Positions 1 to 12,822 are shown, numbered from the stretch's first letter. The stretch: 64,000 nucleotides of DNA from Isoetes taiwanensis (GCA_021234155.1 JAJEKV010000011.1:2673294-2737293), one strand, 5' to 3'. Notes: generated from the letters alone by a model not told the origin. Translations and numbers: made by a program.

Positions 1-9
1 TCTTAGCCC

Positions 10-145
10 CAATGAATCGTGCGGGTCGAACTATAACGGTCCTAAGGTAACGAAATTCTTTGTCGGGCCGCACAAAAGGCGTTACAATCGGGCACTATCT
101 GGGAGAGAGTCTCTATTGAAATACACATGCCAAAAGACACAATCC
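10..145 (+). rRNA. Plastid-type 23S rRNA fragment (nuclear insert, decayed)
   Basis: The stretch matches the conserved peptidyl-transferase region of bacterial/plastid 23S rRNA. It contains the near-invariant ACTATAACGGTCCTAAGGTA, then the CGAAATT..TTGTCGGG block, the CGCAC.AAAGGCGT block and the GGAGAGAG..CTC..TGAAATA block in the correct order. The eukaryotic nuclear 25S rRNA is different here, so the source is an organelle, most likely the plastid. About 13 bases expected between GTCGGG and CCGCAC are missing and there are many substitutions, so this is a non-functional transferred fragment (NUPT). It may extend left beyond the window. A mitochondrial source is less likely but not excluded by eye. 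Confidence 0.85.
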
Positions 146-761
146 ACGTATGTACATAATGTGCTAGAATCATAGAACATGAATACAAAAAATTGATATG
201 TTAGGCCCGGTTGAGAGCATTTCACCACCTGTACATTTTGAATCTCCTGCCAATATTCGTTAGGAGACTTTGAGAATGGTATCAGGGAGTTGTCTATCAA
301 GAATATACTTTGCAGACAAGTACACAGCTGCATACAACTTCTCTTGGTTATGATGGTCCTACAATTCTACTATAATTTGCTCTTGCTATTTTTGCAAATG
401 TATGGACATTAAAATTATCACTAGATGCACAATGATTTGGTTAAAGTAAAAGAATTTAGTTGGTATTCCACAAGCTCCTTGCACTGCATATTCTAAAGGT
501 AATATGTTATTGAAATGCATACTAATCTAGTTGGGGATGTCAATAAAGTTTTTGGTCGTCACTCTATTCAAAACTACTCCTAAAAAAATAGGCATCCAAA
601 TATAGAGTGACTTGAAAATTGCAAAGGGTTGAACCTTGCACAATCCATCTCTTCTACAAAATGCTTGAGTTATTATTCAAAAAAAAAGAGATGTTACACA
701 TGCAATGATATGCAATTTGTACATGCTTGACAAATTTGCAGAAGACTTAAAATCATTACCA

Positions 762-823
762 GATCAAATGTTTCACATCCAAAGGTTCCTTAGATCAAAT
801 GTTTTGCATTCAAAGCTAAGGAC
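762..823. repeat. Short tandem duplication (~31 bp, two copies)
   Basis: Two consecutive copies begin AGATCAAATGTTT and continue with CCAAAGGTTCCTT or a diverged form of it. Copies differ at several positions. Confidence 0.6.
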
Positions 824-918
824 CTGAATAGCTTTAATACTTGCTCCTGACACAATTCTCAATGTGTGCAACCTTTTGTTCAAAACTTTAGTATAGATAA
901 CTACCGTCACCACAAAGA

Positions 919-1152
919 ATGGCACCTACGTATACAACATCCAAAGTTCAAAAAAATGTCAAAATCTTGCCTTTGCAAAAGATAAACTCATGCCTCAACT
1001 TTAAAAATAAAGGTGCAAGCAATAGTTCTTTTAATACAAAATGGCACCTACGTGTACATCCAAAGTTCAAACAATTGTCAAAATCTTGCTTTTGCAAAAG
1101 ACAAACTCATGCCTCAATCTTAAAAATAAAGGTGCAAGCAATAGTTCTTTAA
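919..1152. repeat. Tandem duplication, 122-bp period
   Basis: Two adjacent copies start at 919 and 1041, each beginning ATGGCACCTACGT and ending GGTGCAAGCAATAGTTCTTT. They differ by a few substitutions and small indels. A short open frame crosses both copies, but it is repetitive and is not considered coding. Confidence 0.9.
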
Positions 1153-1219
1153 ACACTTTGCCTTCACAACTTGAAGATATGCCATGAAACACTTTGGCAC
1201 TTGAGGATGAGCTTGCATT

Positions 1220-1256
1220 CACATTCACTAGTTCACATATGCAACTAGTGAATGTG
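1220..1256. repeat. Perfect 14-bp inverted repeat (hairpin)
   Basis: CACATTCACTAGTT at 1220-1233 is the exact reverse complement of AACTAGTGAATGTG at 1243-1256, with a 9-base loop. No TSD or longer element was seen around it. Confidence 0.9.
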
Positions 1257-2664
1257 GCATTGGGGCCAACAGCAAGAAAGAACATCGGCTTCATCGTATT
1301 ACCCTATGGCCAATAAGCTAAATTCATATTTCTGTGCATTCTCAATCACCTTTGAAAATTGCACCAACGTAACAAAGTTTTGAAGTAAAACTGGTTGTCA
1401 TAAATAATCATTGTCCCCGATAGTGTTGGTTCGGAGACAATGTTCCCATATTCTGATATTTATCTCACTGTGCCAATATGAGGAGTTAACGGTGCTCAAT
1501 AACAGAGAAGCAAAACGATTTGCCAAATTAAGTAGCATGGAACCTGAAACAGAGTTAACTAGGTATATTTACCTCATGCTCGCTTCCAAAGGCTTCGCAT
1601 TCACCTAGGCAATAGTTGCAAATGTACAACATTGAAATGCCCAATGAGAAGGAGCCTTCCCGGTAAAAATAAGGATCCACAAATAAATCACGCAAAACTA
1701 TGGCAAAAGCCCAACGAGCGGGGATTTAAAACGACACTGCGCATGTCTATATATGTGTATCAAGTACAAAGATCCACATTCGAACAAAGACATTTATGCC
1801 TTATTTGCCATGGCGGACCATTTTGCGATCGAGGACCTGGATCTCACCTCGTGCTCAAATCATACTTAAGAGGAAGGCCCGGAATTACCGGGGCTTGGTC
1901 GACATCTAATGCGGGCATAAGAGAAGGATAAACCCAAATGTAGATGCTCAAGAACTTCCCATTTTACGCGTGGATCATCACGCACTGCAATAAAAAGCAT
2001 GCACCGCCAATTTACTAAATAGATCGCCAACACGAAGTAACATAATTTTATCGCATCTAATTTTATATGCATAATTAGCCGCAAAGCATCATATGAGAAC
2101 ATAAATACTTGCGAGCACAACATTTCCTTTGCAAATATGGGATTTGAGGAAGGCGGATCTATAAACACTCTCATTAATACTATGGAACCGGGTCGGGTCT
2201 TGTAGCAATTTGGACCAAAAACTTGCTTGCAATAATGAGCCAACCAGAGCATTTGGAGCTATTCTAAGAGATGTTTCATAATTTACCTCTTTAATTAAAC
2301 CAAAATCTCCAGCATATGTGAGCTTATTCAACTGACCTAAATAAAACAATGTAACTTTTATAAATTAGAGAAAGTAAATTAGATAATAGGCATTAATGAT
2401 GCATGGGAGGCAAGCATCTGCTTCATTGACCTGTCTACAATCACATCATGGCTCATGCCACAGAAGCAATTTATCATAGCATTGCAAAATTAAGGCAAAC
2501 AGAACCACTAAATGAAGGTACTTTAGTTAGAGATGTGCAGGCTCACCAGAACAGCATGCAAAGGACAAATTTAACTCATGAACCCATTTTTCCTATCTAT
2601 TGATTTATTAATTACTTTTCTCATCTCTAGACAGTTGGAAAATATATGCAATGTGCACTCACAA

Positions 2665-2811
2665 GCTGGTAGCTCAGTGGCAGGGCACTTGACTTGGTAA
2701 CAGAAGGTCTTGGGTTTGCTAGCCAGTCAATTCTTCCCAGTTTCCAATATGATGGTTCCAGGAAGGTGTTCAGTGTATACATGAGGATCGAGTGTATACA
2801 TGAGGATCGAA
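2665..2811 (+). repeat. tRNA-like (pol III A/B box) SINE-like element with 3' tandem duplication
   Basis: An A-box-like TGGTAGCTCAGTGG (2667-2680) is followed at tRNA-like spacing by a degraded B-box-like GGGTTTGCTAGCC (2712-2724). The anticodon region reads TTGGTAA, as in a threonine tRNA, but its stem does not pair, so this is not a working tRNA. Downstream, GTGTATACATGAGGATCGA occurs twice in tandem (about 2774-2811). The arrangement of a tRNA-derived head and unrelated body is typical of SINEs. A poly(A) tail and target duplication were not identified. Confidence 0.5.
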
Positions 2812-3444
2812 AAGGCTCCAGTCATTTGCAGCACATGATGGTCACACAAAATTGTTCACCATCATGTTGGAAAGGGCTCTAGTGGTCTTCCCATTAAAAA
2901 GCAGTGTTGCAAAAGGCTCTAGTGTGTCTGTAAGGAGTAGTGTGGCTCAAACCCATCCATCCTCAGTTTCCAACATCCTTCTTTTCCTAGCAACCTAATA
3001 AATTATTCTTTTAATCATCTAATATATGAATATTAAAGATCTCGCCCGGATCTCTCGGGAATATTTTGCTCTTCGGATCCAAAACCCGATCGGGAATAGA
3101 AAGATCAAAAATCTTTCCTCAAGTATCTTCCTAACCTAGCACCCTCAAATCGACTAAAAAGCTCACACCATAATGCACGAGCATATAGAATGTGCCACGA
3201 CAAGTAAATCAATCACGAATATTCCACCAGCAGTTGTTATTGCTTCTTACACGGCTGAAATTGAAATCTTAAGAGCCTGTTTAATTCATTTCTGATGGAT
3301 TGCCTACTTGTTCAATTAAGGGGACCAAACTAATATTCTTGGGCTAGTACGCAATGCATTTCATGTTTCGCGAATGGATCACCAATGTCGGACGACTAAC
3401 ATGAGTGTCGGATCATCACGAAACGTTTGGACCATACATGACTA

Positions 3445-3903
3445 ATGGCATTGACGGTTTGTGACATCGAAAACATTTACAATGATAGCGACTTTCGGCC
3501 AAGTTATCTCGGCCGGGTTTTCGACCCACAGATTCAAAATCAAAACCTACATATCTGTTTGCACAAATATATGCCATTAATCGACAAAGAAAATCTCTAT
3601 GAAAGGTACAGGATGACACAACATAATCGCCCGGACATTGGGCTCAAATGCAAAAACCTCACCTTTTCCCCGGTTTCGTCTTTTGCTAACTTGACTACAT
3701 CTTTTGCATGCTATGATGCGATACTCAAACCGTCCAAGTTCCCTTTTCATTACGCACTTTTGTCCAATCCATGTGGCTTCAAAGTGCTTCACACTGAAGA
3801 TACAAATCATCTACGGTTAATCAAGCTTCTAAATTTCAAAAACTTGGAACTACATAATGCAAAACTGGAACGTTTGAGTGAATCAAAACAAATTTGCATT
3901 TGA
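3445..3903 (+). CDS. Unrecognised 152-residue open frame (doubtful)
   Basis: This is an uninterrupted frame from ATG at 3445 to TGA at 3901, the longest in the first 25 kb. The product is hydrophilic, has no signal peptide, membrane segment or catalytic motif that I recognise, and ends in a charged segment (KNLELHNAKLERLSESK). A short ERYRM string recalls replication protein A N-terminal domains, but the rest does not follow that family, so I do not assign it. No clear promoter or splice structure was found. It could be a chance frame or an exon of a decayed gene. Confidence 0.2.
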   Translation: MALTVCDIENIYNDSDFRPSYLGRVFDPQIQNQNLHICLHKYMPLIDKENLYERYRMTQHNRPDIGLKCKNLTFSPVSSFANLTTSFACYDAILKPSKFPFHYALLSNPCGFKVLHTEDTNHLRLIKLLNFKNLELHNAKLERLSESKQICI

Positions 3904-4019
3904 TTCACCAAGATGATATTTTGTTAAGAATACAAATAGAAGGTTACATTTACATTGTCCTCTCTGGCTAGACTCTATTCCGCTTTATGATTTACATATA
4001 TGTGGCACACAAATAACTT

Positions 4020-4440
4020 TTGCATGAAAAGATAGTATTAATCAAACAACGGGGAGAAAAACATGGCTCAAAGCTAAATATAATGCGGAAGATCTTTACC
4101 GCTATAGCCGCCCAGTTCACAAGCTCGTCACATATCCAAAATGGTTCACCAAAGAGAGGCAAAGAAAGCGCATTTTCAAGATGTTTCAGTAGCAAAAGAT
4201 AAAGCGGATAAGATGCTTACTATGATCTTCGCCTAAACTCAGCATCCAATGGCATAACGTTGTGGGTGCGCAATACTCCTACAAATAGCTTGCATTCCAT
4301 GTGTACTACGGAGAAGGATTGATCAAAATGCTTGACAACCGACTTCTCGTTCTTACTCTCTTGGTCCATCGATCATCCACCATGTCCGGCCTCCCCGATT
4401 TAAACAAGCCTCAAGTCCGGCAAAAAGAAAAGGCATAAAG
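4020..4440. repeat. Diverged copy of the 10.22-10.70 kb sequence
   Basis: Blocks such as GCTCAAAGCT..ATAATGC, GAAGATCTTACC-like, CCAGTTCACAA and AAAATGGTTCACCAAAGAG recur in the same order at 10270-10370. AAAAGGCATAAAG recurs near 10695. The two regions are therefore old paralogous copies with many indels. Neither keeps a long shared reading frame. Confidence 0.6.
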
Positions 4441-6389
4441 GCATAAGAGAGGATAAAATCTGAACAGTGACTCCTCGAAGTTTGGTCAACAAGCGAGATA
4501 CCAAACATGTTTGAAACTAGCAAATATGCAAGATTTAGTTGAAGATTCCAAAATTTGGATTGCACAATTTTCTGGATTTCTGGATAGCATAATGTTTTAT
4601 TTACATGGCACAAGAAACAATAAAACTTTATTGTATTGTGGAAGGTGCATCTGAAGCCATTTGAAACACCTTGGTTAGGCGGTGAAGGCAAGAGCAAAAC
4701 TAGGTTCATATATGGGGGTACAGTTTGGCCACTTGGTTCGTAGAATATCAATTTACATATGCATCCCGGTAAAGGCGATTCTGAGAGGCGTTTTTAACCC
4801 TAGGATGAACGTTGCAAGAATTTGCACACTAACACTTCATTCCTAAAACGGATTGAAAGCGTAGTCATATCCAATGTTTCCATTTTCCAAAGCACATTTC
4901 TCGAGAAAAGCACAAGCATGGACTCGAAAAGCGTGGAGTGTGAACATAAATTCTAAACTTTTGATGGTGTCTAAATTACGGGGAGGCTACCATGAATAAA
5001 TGTCAAAATACCTTAGGAGCGAAACTAAAGAAGACCAAGTCATATAATGAAGCACGATTAATCAGCGAGCTGTACTTCTTCTAATGTGAGCCATGTGCCC
5101 ACGTCCATAGGCTTCTCCAGAGACATGCAGTCTTGAATTCACAAAGGCCTGTCACCAAGCAGTTAATCTCATAAAGTGCATAAAGTTGAAGTGGTGAACA
5201 AAATGAAATGTTATTTTTGGCACTTACATTTGCATCTTGATATCGAGGAGCGGTGATATACGATTGCGATTTGCCCATTCCCGGCTTCCATCATCTTTTC
5301 TACCAAGTGCATGAGCGAGAAGATAGGGGCTACACACAAGTTTCAAGGTTCAAAATCACCAATTAAGCCACATATTTGCATATATACAGCAATGTGAAAA
5401 GAAAAGATTATAATGCATAAACCCAATACTCAGGGAAATATTTGTCAAGAAAGATTGAAGACATTATCAGGACACACTGTGTAGTGTTACCAAAGTCCAT
5501 GGCCCTGTTAAAAGATGACCCAACTCCATTCCATTTACGAAAATATGAAAGCTCAATAACTTGATGATGCGGTTTTAGATCGGCTTAGGAAGGAATAATA
5601 AGAGCCTCAAAAACAAAAGCATGGCGTAACTAGCTTGCAAGGTCATCTACTATAGAAGCAGAGATATACAGCAAAGCTTGCAACAAGAAAAAATGTTGCA
5701 TCATATCACTAACCTCTGTTTGTAAGATAAAATGCATGGTCCATATCGTTAAAAGCATGTTCTTGCATGAATGAGCAATGAAACCACTAAGTGCGGTTCA
5801 AATTTGTATTACCCAATCTGCCAGCGATAGCTTTATACCACTGAATAATTACCGAAATTCATGTAGGTAGAATAATTATACCTGAAAAACATCATTGGCT
5901 CTAGCATGGCAAAAGCAACTTCGTCATCTATTAACCTCCACTGAAAACATCATTGCCAGCATCAAGGCGGCACAATATGTGCTCTAAATCCAGCACACAC
6001 AGGTCTTGCCATAAAAATTTGGCGGCCACAGATTCGCCATGCGGATTAAAGGGGCGAGAAAAATTTCAGCTTAAGCAAAAGGCAAAAACCTTCTTATCAG
6101 GAACAAAGCCGACCAATCCCCGGGCAGATCTTTCCTCCACAACACTACTCCATTCAAAAAAACACCTCTAAAGCAAGACGGTTATATGAAATCAAATCAA
6201 AATAGGTTCTTCAGGGGAGCGAGAGCATCTTGAGAAGCCGGAGCTGGAGGGGCGCCGTTTACCCTTGCTACATACCCGATGCTAGATACGTTGAGATTGA
6301 TGAGGAGATTTCGCCTGCGCCATAGCCGGACCGAAAGCAATTGACTAGGGCAAGCCACAACAGTCGTCCATCAGATAAGATTCGATGGA

Positions 6390-6680
6390 GAAATCGAATT
6401 GGGGCTTTTAACGTGGGCCGTCCAGATCTGAGATGGACGGCCAGGATTAAAAATGTCTACACACTCTACACACAATATCCGAGATGGACGGTCGAGATGA
6501 AATGCCCCAATGTCAAGGGCCGAGATTAAAAGCCCCAAATCAGGGGGCTACTTGGGGTGATACGAGGTGTCACCATCTGGACCGTCCATCTCAGAGATGG
6601 ATGGCCGAGATCAATCTCTACCAACATGTTGGTAGAGCCAATATAATTGTATATATATGAGTGATAGTAGATATATATAT
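6390..6680. repeat. Dispersed repeat, GGGCTTTTA / GATGGACGG family, copy 1
   Basis: The stretch has alternating direct and inverted copies of a motif like CCGTCCATCTCAGAGATGG, and of GGGCTTTTA..TAAAAGCCCC, ending in an AT-rich tail (ATATAATTGTATATATAT). Parts recur around 11300-11580 with the same tail. The inverted arrangement suggests a MITE or other non-autonomous element. Exact ends and target duplication were not resolved. Confidence 0.6.
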
Positions 6681-6699
6681 ATACAAGTTTTTGTACTAT

Positions 6700-8190
6700 C
6701 AATGGGTTTATCAGCTATGGTTTATGAACATCTGGGAATAAAATACGAGTTATTAATAGAGTTGGATAGCTTAGAATTGAGTTAGAAGTCATCGGTAAAT
6801 GACAAAATTTTGTTTGTTCAAGTCGAATTCATGTATCATAGTCTACTGATTTATTGTCATCATAACCTCTTGCACAAATGGTAGCATGCATCTAGTTAAA
6901 GCTAAATTCCTTGTCTAATAGCCATTCAATGAAGCTCACCATCGTTTATTAGAACTTCTCGGTGAAGACTCGAGTTAAATTTGAATTAAAGTAGAAGAGT
7001 CTTATAGCAAGTCGAACGGTCATTCGTGATCGAATTTCTGTATGAGGAATTTACAATAAAGATCTTGGCACGGAGTTTGGTTTGTCTATGCTAATGATCC
7101 TATTGTGTATAGACAAATAAGAAAGCCAAAGTTGTACACCACGAAGTTGAACTAATACAACAGTGTAAAGCATTTTCGGAATCCCATGCAAAACTTCCCT
7201 AATGTAGAAAGTTTTCTAATTTTGTCAAATGATAATTTTTTTTTAACAAAATTGTATAACTACTTCCAAAGCAATGTAGGTAATTTCTACTTTTATTCAG
7301 GGTTCGAAAAAAAAAAATCTTACAACTAGAAATTTGCCTGTCTTAACTTTATGTTATCGGATTTTAAAAAATCAAACTGGAAATTCCAGTTTCATCCAAA
7401 AAATAGTGGATATTTGCCTATTATATTTAACTTTCAAAGGCTGCATTACTCTGAATCTTCTGAGCAGAGCACTTATAGCAAGCAGGGGGATTCAAAACCT
7501 ACTGAGAGAGCGGAATCGAGAAGGGAAAATCCAATGTGAGAGGAGTCGAGGAGGAGAGATGTTGGATTTTTTTTGGTCTTCGTAGACCTTTAGAAAAAGT
7601 TTCGTAGTTTTAGATATGCGGGACATGTAATTTTTTATGCAATGCAAAACACCCTGGGGGACATTCCATGCATCTTCTTTTCGAAAGAACCTCTTACGAC
7701 TTACGGCAATTTAGTCGAAATAGAGAAAAACTTCGCTCAATCATTACTGTCAAAAGAGTCATTCTGATTATTATCGAAAATATACTGATAACTTAATGGA
7801 AATCATGCCAGATCTTCCATTGCCAACCCTCTTTAAGCAAAACTGCATGTGTACCACATACCCTGCCTGCACAGTCGTTTAAATTTCTTTTTGTAGGCGC
7901 AGTATTCAGATGCCATGCCCTGTAATGATAGGCAGTGCAAAAGCAAAAGCTCTAGTGTGTTTACTTGGTGCTAAATATCAAATTTAATTCCAAACGAAAT
8001 TATGTGTCGCAGTTGCCGGATCTTCTTAACCTTCACCAAGGAATCACATCACTTCTTCTGTTAAGAGAACTTGTACAGGTTCCGGCTTGAATCTACAGAC
8101 ACTGATTCTATCAGCACCATATCAAATTCAAAATAATTCAAGACCCATAAAATATACATTGTTTCCCCAAGACAGGGTGGACAGCTAGCG
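6700..8190. other. AT-rich stretch without recognised genes
   Basis: Only short frames occur here. There are A/T homopolymers near 7240 and 7305. I see no convincing exon, RNA gene or mobile-element end. Confidence 0.45.
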
Positions 8191-8198
8191 AGTCTTTC

Positions 8199-8849
8199 TT
8201 ATCTGGACACCACTCGTCTAATGTGGACTTTTTCCTTCTGCTTTTCTTCAGCCTCAATGCTTTCAACAATTTTTGGAATCCTAATAAGATCAACTTTATC
8301 AAATTAGAATCAAATGTTCATCTCGGGCGAAAAATGATGCATCTGCTAACATAGCCGGGCCCTGCAAAAAAATGCCATAATACACTGTTTAAGTTACCCC
8401 CGGCAGTTTATTTAAAAATCCGCAGCTGCAATAAAACATCAGTTCTATGAATTCACAACTCCGTTATTCTATCGTCAAATTAGTGCACAAATAAAGCACT
8501 GTAGGTATGCAGTTACGGAAGGATCATAAAGAATGCCAAATTTGGATCACAGAAATGCATGACATGGAACACAAATTATGCAGAAAGTAAAGATTAACAT
8601 TTGAAAATGCACCCGCAGTGGTTGAAGCTCATCCTATCCATGATTTTTGCAGTCAAAAACTCCTCTAGATAGAGACCGTGAGCCACAAAATAGAACTTAG
8701 ATCAACAAAGGTTATATTAAACAATCCAAAAAACAACCAAGAGAATACCATGAATGCAGCCATAAAACCCAATGCTTCATCCAGTCGATTTGCTAATTCA
8801 TGAATCCGATGATCATGGCATCCGCTATTCACATAGGACCCTTCACATT
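8199..8849 (-). CDS. Hypothetical gene, 3' exons (minus strand)
   Basis: Two exon-like blocks are visible. The upstream one (8749-8849) has an AG acceptor (TTGCAG) and a GT donor and reads about 33 residues, including HDHRIHELANRLDEALGFMA. The last one (8199-8280), after an ATTAG acceptor, reads RIPKIVESIEAEEKQKEKV then HIRRVVSR and a stop, a charged helical tail. Direct joining of the two is not in phase, so an intervening exon or an error is likely. I do not recognise the protein. Upstream exons on the same strand would lie above 9 kb and were not firmly identified. Confidence 0.4.
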
Positions 8850-10219
8850 CTGCAACAAAGAAGAAGGTGTGAAAACGTCTGTGTCAAATCAAAATCCAAA
8901 CCTTGTAATTCTGTGGCAAATTAACCAGACTTGCAAAAAACATGCGCAAGCAGCAAGAATTCAGTTAAGAATCTAATAGTTATTGATTGTAGCGGCTATT
9001 AATTCGATCGAAAATCAACTTTGGCTTAGCTCAACACCCAAACTTTTTGAAAGAGGCTCAGACAAAGATCAGGAGGGCTTCTGCTAAGAATGAGACAAAG
9101 AACAAAAATGTATAATCTAATGTAGCTTGAGATCTATGGCTTAGCTCTAAAAAGTAAAATGAGGAAAAGAATGCAAGAACATACGGTTTTTCCGAAATTT
9201 TCCAGTGGAAAGCACTGCCGTGAAGAAGTTTAAAGAAGTTTAAATATGGATAAAAGCTGATGAACAGCTTCCAGGCTTGCCCCGATAGCCGCTCTTGGAT
9301 TTAAAGGAACAATGGGGCTTTTCATGTCTCCTCCATTTATTCCTGGCCCAGAAGATTGCTCCGAAGCTTAAACTGATGTTCCAGAGCAGAATTAACATGG
9401 GCTTATTACCACCGAGCCCATGCATTCTGAGTGCACAACAGGCTAGAAACGCAACAAACTGTACAAAATCTGGGTAACTTCGTGAAAACCATTAATCTGC
9501 ACATTTTTAGCAAGAAGAACATAAGAGAAAAGCCAGCCATGCTCCGCACTGAGTTGTAGAGGCCTATCAACAGGCGGCCATGGCAGGCCACTGAATCTTT
9601 ACTAGTGCTGAAGCTGGTTTATTAAGCAATGCTGCAGTCTCTGGTCAGAATAAGCATGGATAAAAATTCAACATGCACAGTAGCTAGCAACAAAACTACA
9701 TGCCTAACCAGACCACAATCTATAGTTATAGCCTATGAGCATGGCTTAATGCAACATTTGACAATAAGAAGCATGCAAGATCAAACTAAAATAGATACAA
9801 AAGCAGATCAGCAAATTCACATTAAATACTGGCCATGGGATGATCATGGTGGCTGCAAAAAAATCAAATTCTGGAAAACTCTATGTGCAGACCTGTGAGA
9901 AACAAATGAGAAAAGAGAGACATGAAAAAGAAGTCATACCTCATTAACGGCAGTGAAGAGATGCAGCAGGCTGTCTTATAAACAACGTGTTGTATTATAG
10001 CTCCAATGCAAATATAATTTATGTGCGCTTAAGATTTGCATAGAAGCAAATAATTTGCGACAAAGTAAAAGAAATTTTGCATACACCACCTTGAATTAAT
10101 GAAGATATTAAGTGTTACAATCCTCAATGACTTCTCCTTTGCTGTTAAAAAAGGAAAACATGCAAGAAAAGATATATGCACACCTTCAAAAACATGGCCG
10201 CTACAAACTTGGCCCAGCC

Positions 10220-10720
10220 AAGACACTGGAAATGATTGTCAAGCATTACCCTCAGGGAAAACAAAAATATAGCTCAAAGCTCATTATAATGCCAGAAGAT
10301 CTTACCTTCTATAGCCAGCCAGTTCACAATCTACACCACGTATGCAAAATGGTTCACCAAAGAGCCGCAGTGAATATGTATCTGCTCCATCATAGCTATA
10401 CATCAGAAATGATGCAGTTTCACTCGAATCCGACCATGGTCTCTTGATCACCGTAAGAGGCCCTGAAGCAACCATTTTTGCTGCTACACAACTCCAGTTC
10501 ATGCCTCTTAAGACTAAAAACTCTTGTCCTGTATAGGCATGAAAACGGAAGACTGACCACATCTTCCTTACCATGGTACTACTTCATAGGTGTGGGCTTC
10601 AAGAGGCAAGCCTGAGATCGAAATCCTTAAAAGGAACTGGAGTAAGCATCTGCTCCAACACCGCTGGCATGAAGCCCTGCCTGGCAAAAAAACAAAAGGC
10701 ATAAAGCCTAGCTTCAAAGG
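10220..10720. repeat. Diverged copy of the 4.02-4.44 kb sequence
   Basis: This is the paralogous partner of the block at 4.0-4.4 kb, sharing ordered blocks (AGCTCAAAGCT, CAGTTCACAA, AAAATGGTTCACCAAAGAG, AAAAGGCATAAAG). A 111-residue frame on the plus strand crosses it but is not conserved in the other copy, so it is not called as coding. Confidence 0.6.
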
Positions 10721-11289
10721 CTTCAGATACATTCGCCATGTTGCACAAAAAGGCCAAGCATGCGTATCCCAGCACAACCGACCAGTCTATTTTCGGCCTG
10801 GTCCAAATAACCGCATATTATCCGGCTGTGTGCATGCAGATCCCGAGTGCATCCATCCTGCTCTTCTAAACGACTGCAAGAAGATTAAACAACGGGTATC
10901 CAGCAAAAAGCAGCCCGGCAGTGCCTCCTTCCAACATCTCCAGTGGTAACAAATTGGCAAGCCAATGGTCGCCAAAAAAAAATCAAGAGATACACTGAAT
11001 TTGCCGCCATGATTGGCCCAGATGGAAATTGTGCCACAGAGAATGGACTGCCGGAGCAAGAGTCGAATGGAGCCCTGGCCGTTCTAGGAGCTGTGCCGTG
11101 GCTGCTGTGGCCGCCATATTCACAAAATGCATGTAGAAGAATCCTAAAAATTTTCGTCTACAAATTTGGCTTTTCTTTTGTCTCATCGTAATATGATTTG
11201 CAGTGTCACCTAACTGGTATAGAATTGCCACAACACGAAAGGGTCATTATTTTTTGCTGCCACCTTATCACATAGCATCATTTGCAATT

Positions 11290-11580
11290 AATATATGGGG
11301 CTAAATCTCAGCCATTGATCTAGCACATTCGACGGCTCACATTAAAAGCCCCAAAGAATGGGGCTTTTAATCTAGGCCGTTGATCTCGAATATGGATGAC
11401 CAAGACGGCGACACCTCAAGGTCCATAAATAAGGGAGGTGCTTGGGGTGATTGAGGTGGCTTCGTGAAGGCCGTCAGATCTCAAATATGGACGGTCCAGA
11501 TGGCGACACCGCGGCGTCTATGTATAAGGGGGCAGCTTATATAATTGTATATATATAACAGATATAAATATATACAAGAA
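11290..11580. repeat. Dispersed repeat, GGGCTTTTA / GATGGACGG family, copy 2
   Basis: It carries ATTAAAAGCCCC next to GGGGCTTTTAAT as an inverted pair (11343-11371), two GGCGACACC-containing direct repeats, and the tail ATATAATTGTATATATATAA. The tail and the inverted pair match the 6.4-6.7 kb copy. Confidence 0.6.
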
Positions 11581-11693
11581 AATTAATACGTCCTACGGCG
11601 CATTGTTCCAGTTTTAGCATGTTCTTACGATGTAAGGCCCTATAGCTTCTCCTATATTCTCTTAGAATTTTCTATTTTGATTGAGGTGCTTAC

Positions 11694-12074
11694 CCATGAG
11701 CATTTTAAACCTTCTAAAATGATCTATTTTGGATCTGTGCAACATTTTTAAAACATTTTCTATTTTTAGACTAAGGCGCTTACCTTGAGCATCTAGAATT
11801 TTTTTTTTCAAGATTTATGTTGTACACTTTTATTATGAAACGTTTTAGAACATTCTATTGTCGCTCTTTGCAAAATCTTAAAAACCCATGAGCATTTAAA
11901 ACCTTCTAAAATAATCTATTTTGGATTTGTGCAATATTTTTAAAACATTTTCTATTTTTAGACTAAAGCGCTTGCCTTGAGCATCTAGAATATTTTTTTT
12001 CAAGATTTATATTGTACACCTTTATTATGAAACATTTTAGAAAATTCTATTGTCGCGTTTTGCAAAATCTTAAA
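11694..12074. repeat. Tandem duplication, ~190-bp period
   Basis: Two consecutive copies share ATGAGCATTT..AACCTTCTAAAAT, TTTTAAAACATTTTCTATTT and TTGCCTTGAGCATCTAGAA-like blocks, then TTTATTATGAAAC and a TGCAAAATCTTAAAAA end. Differences are mostly substitutions. A degenerate minisatellite of AGATT.CCTTA-type units follows until about 12240. Confidence 0.85.
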
Positions 12075-12385
12075 AAAACTCTAAGATTTCATCAAGATTT
12101 TCTTACATTCCCTTAGATATTATGAAGATTCCCTTAGATTCAATTAGATTTTAAGAGATTCCGTTAGACTTGTATATTTTCCTAGATTCTCTTACAACTT
12201 ATGAGATTTCCTTATATTCCCTTTAATTCTTCTGGATTCCCTTATATTCTAGAAATTTCTAGAACATTTTAGAACTTTCTGGAACATTTTGAAAGTTTCA
12301 AAACATCCTAGAATATAGTCTATTTTATCTTAATTAGAACATTACCCTTAAGTATATTTGAAACATAAATTTTTCATAGAATTAA

Positions 12386-12446
12386 TGCTTGGTCTAGTGG
12401 TTAGAGTGGGGGGTTTGGGGGGTTGAGGACCAGGGTTCGAATCCCC
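12386..12446 (+). repeat. tRNA-derived SINE head (A box and perfect B box)
   Basis: TGGTCTAGTGGTTAGAG (A box, from 12390) and GGTTCGAATCC (B box, 12434-12444, a perfect match to the pol III consensus) lie about 40 bases apart. Between them is a G-rich run that cannot form an anticodon stem-loop, so a functional tRNA is excluded. An A-rich tail-like stretch follows (ACATAAAAAATTTTAAAA). This is probably a SINE or tRNA pseudogene. Its promoter could still be active. Confidence 0.6.
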
Positions 12447-12539
12447 CCAATAACATAAAAAATTTTAAAAGCCTTTCCTTAAGGAACGAGCATTCAATAT
12501 GAGCCTTAGGATCTTAAACTCGATCAACGATCAAGATCT

Positions 12540-12790
12540 CACCATATAAAAGCAATATGAGCCGTAGGATCTATTACATATAATTCCCAAAGCCACGTGG
12601 ACCATAGGATATGTCCCCAAGCTACGTGAGCCGTCGGATCTCGGACCGACGGTCAGGATCAGATCAATCTGGACCGTAGGACCGCGGTACACATACTATA
12701 TGTAAACTCCCAGGCCATCTGGGCCGTAGGATATGTCCCAAATCCACGTGAGCCGTCGGATCTCGAACGGACGGTCGGATAAGCGCGAAA
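12540..12790. repeat. Tandem repeat, ~123-bp period, with GAGCCGTCGGATCTCG core
   Basis: Two consecutive units contain GGATATGTCCC, CACGTGAGCC-like and GCCGTCGGATCTCG followed by ACGGACGGTCGG or a variant. The motif logic (CCGT..GGAT..ACGG) resembles the families at 6.4 and 11.4 kb. It ends in TATATATA DNA next to the GTGCCCAGC element. Confidence 0.7.
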
Positions 12791-12822
12791 CATAAGAACA
12801 TATATAGATCAGATATATATAC

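Larger units (their letters stand above)
146..2640. other. Non-coding AT-rich stretch with small repeats
   Basis: No convincing exon was found. Open frames are short and lack recognisable protein features. Two local duplications and one perfect inverted repeat lie in it and are listed separately. Confidence 0.5.
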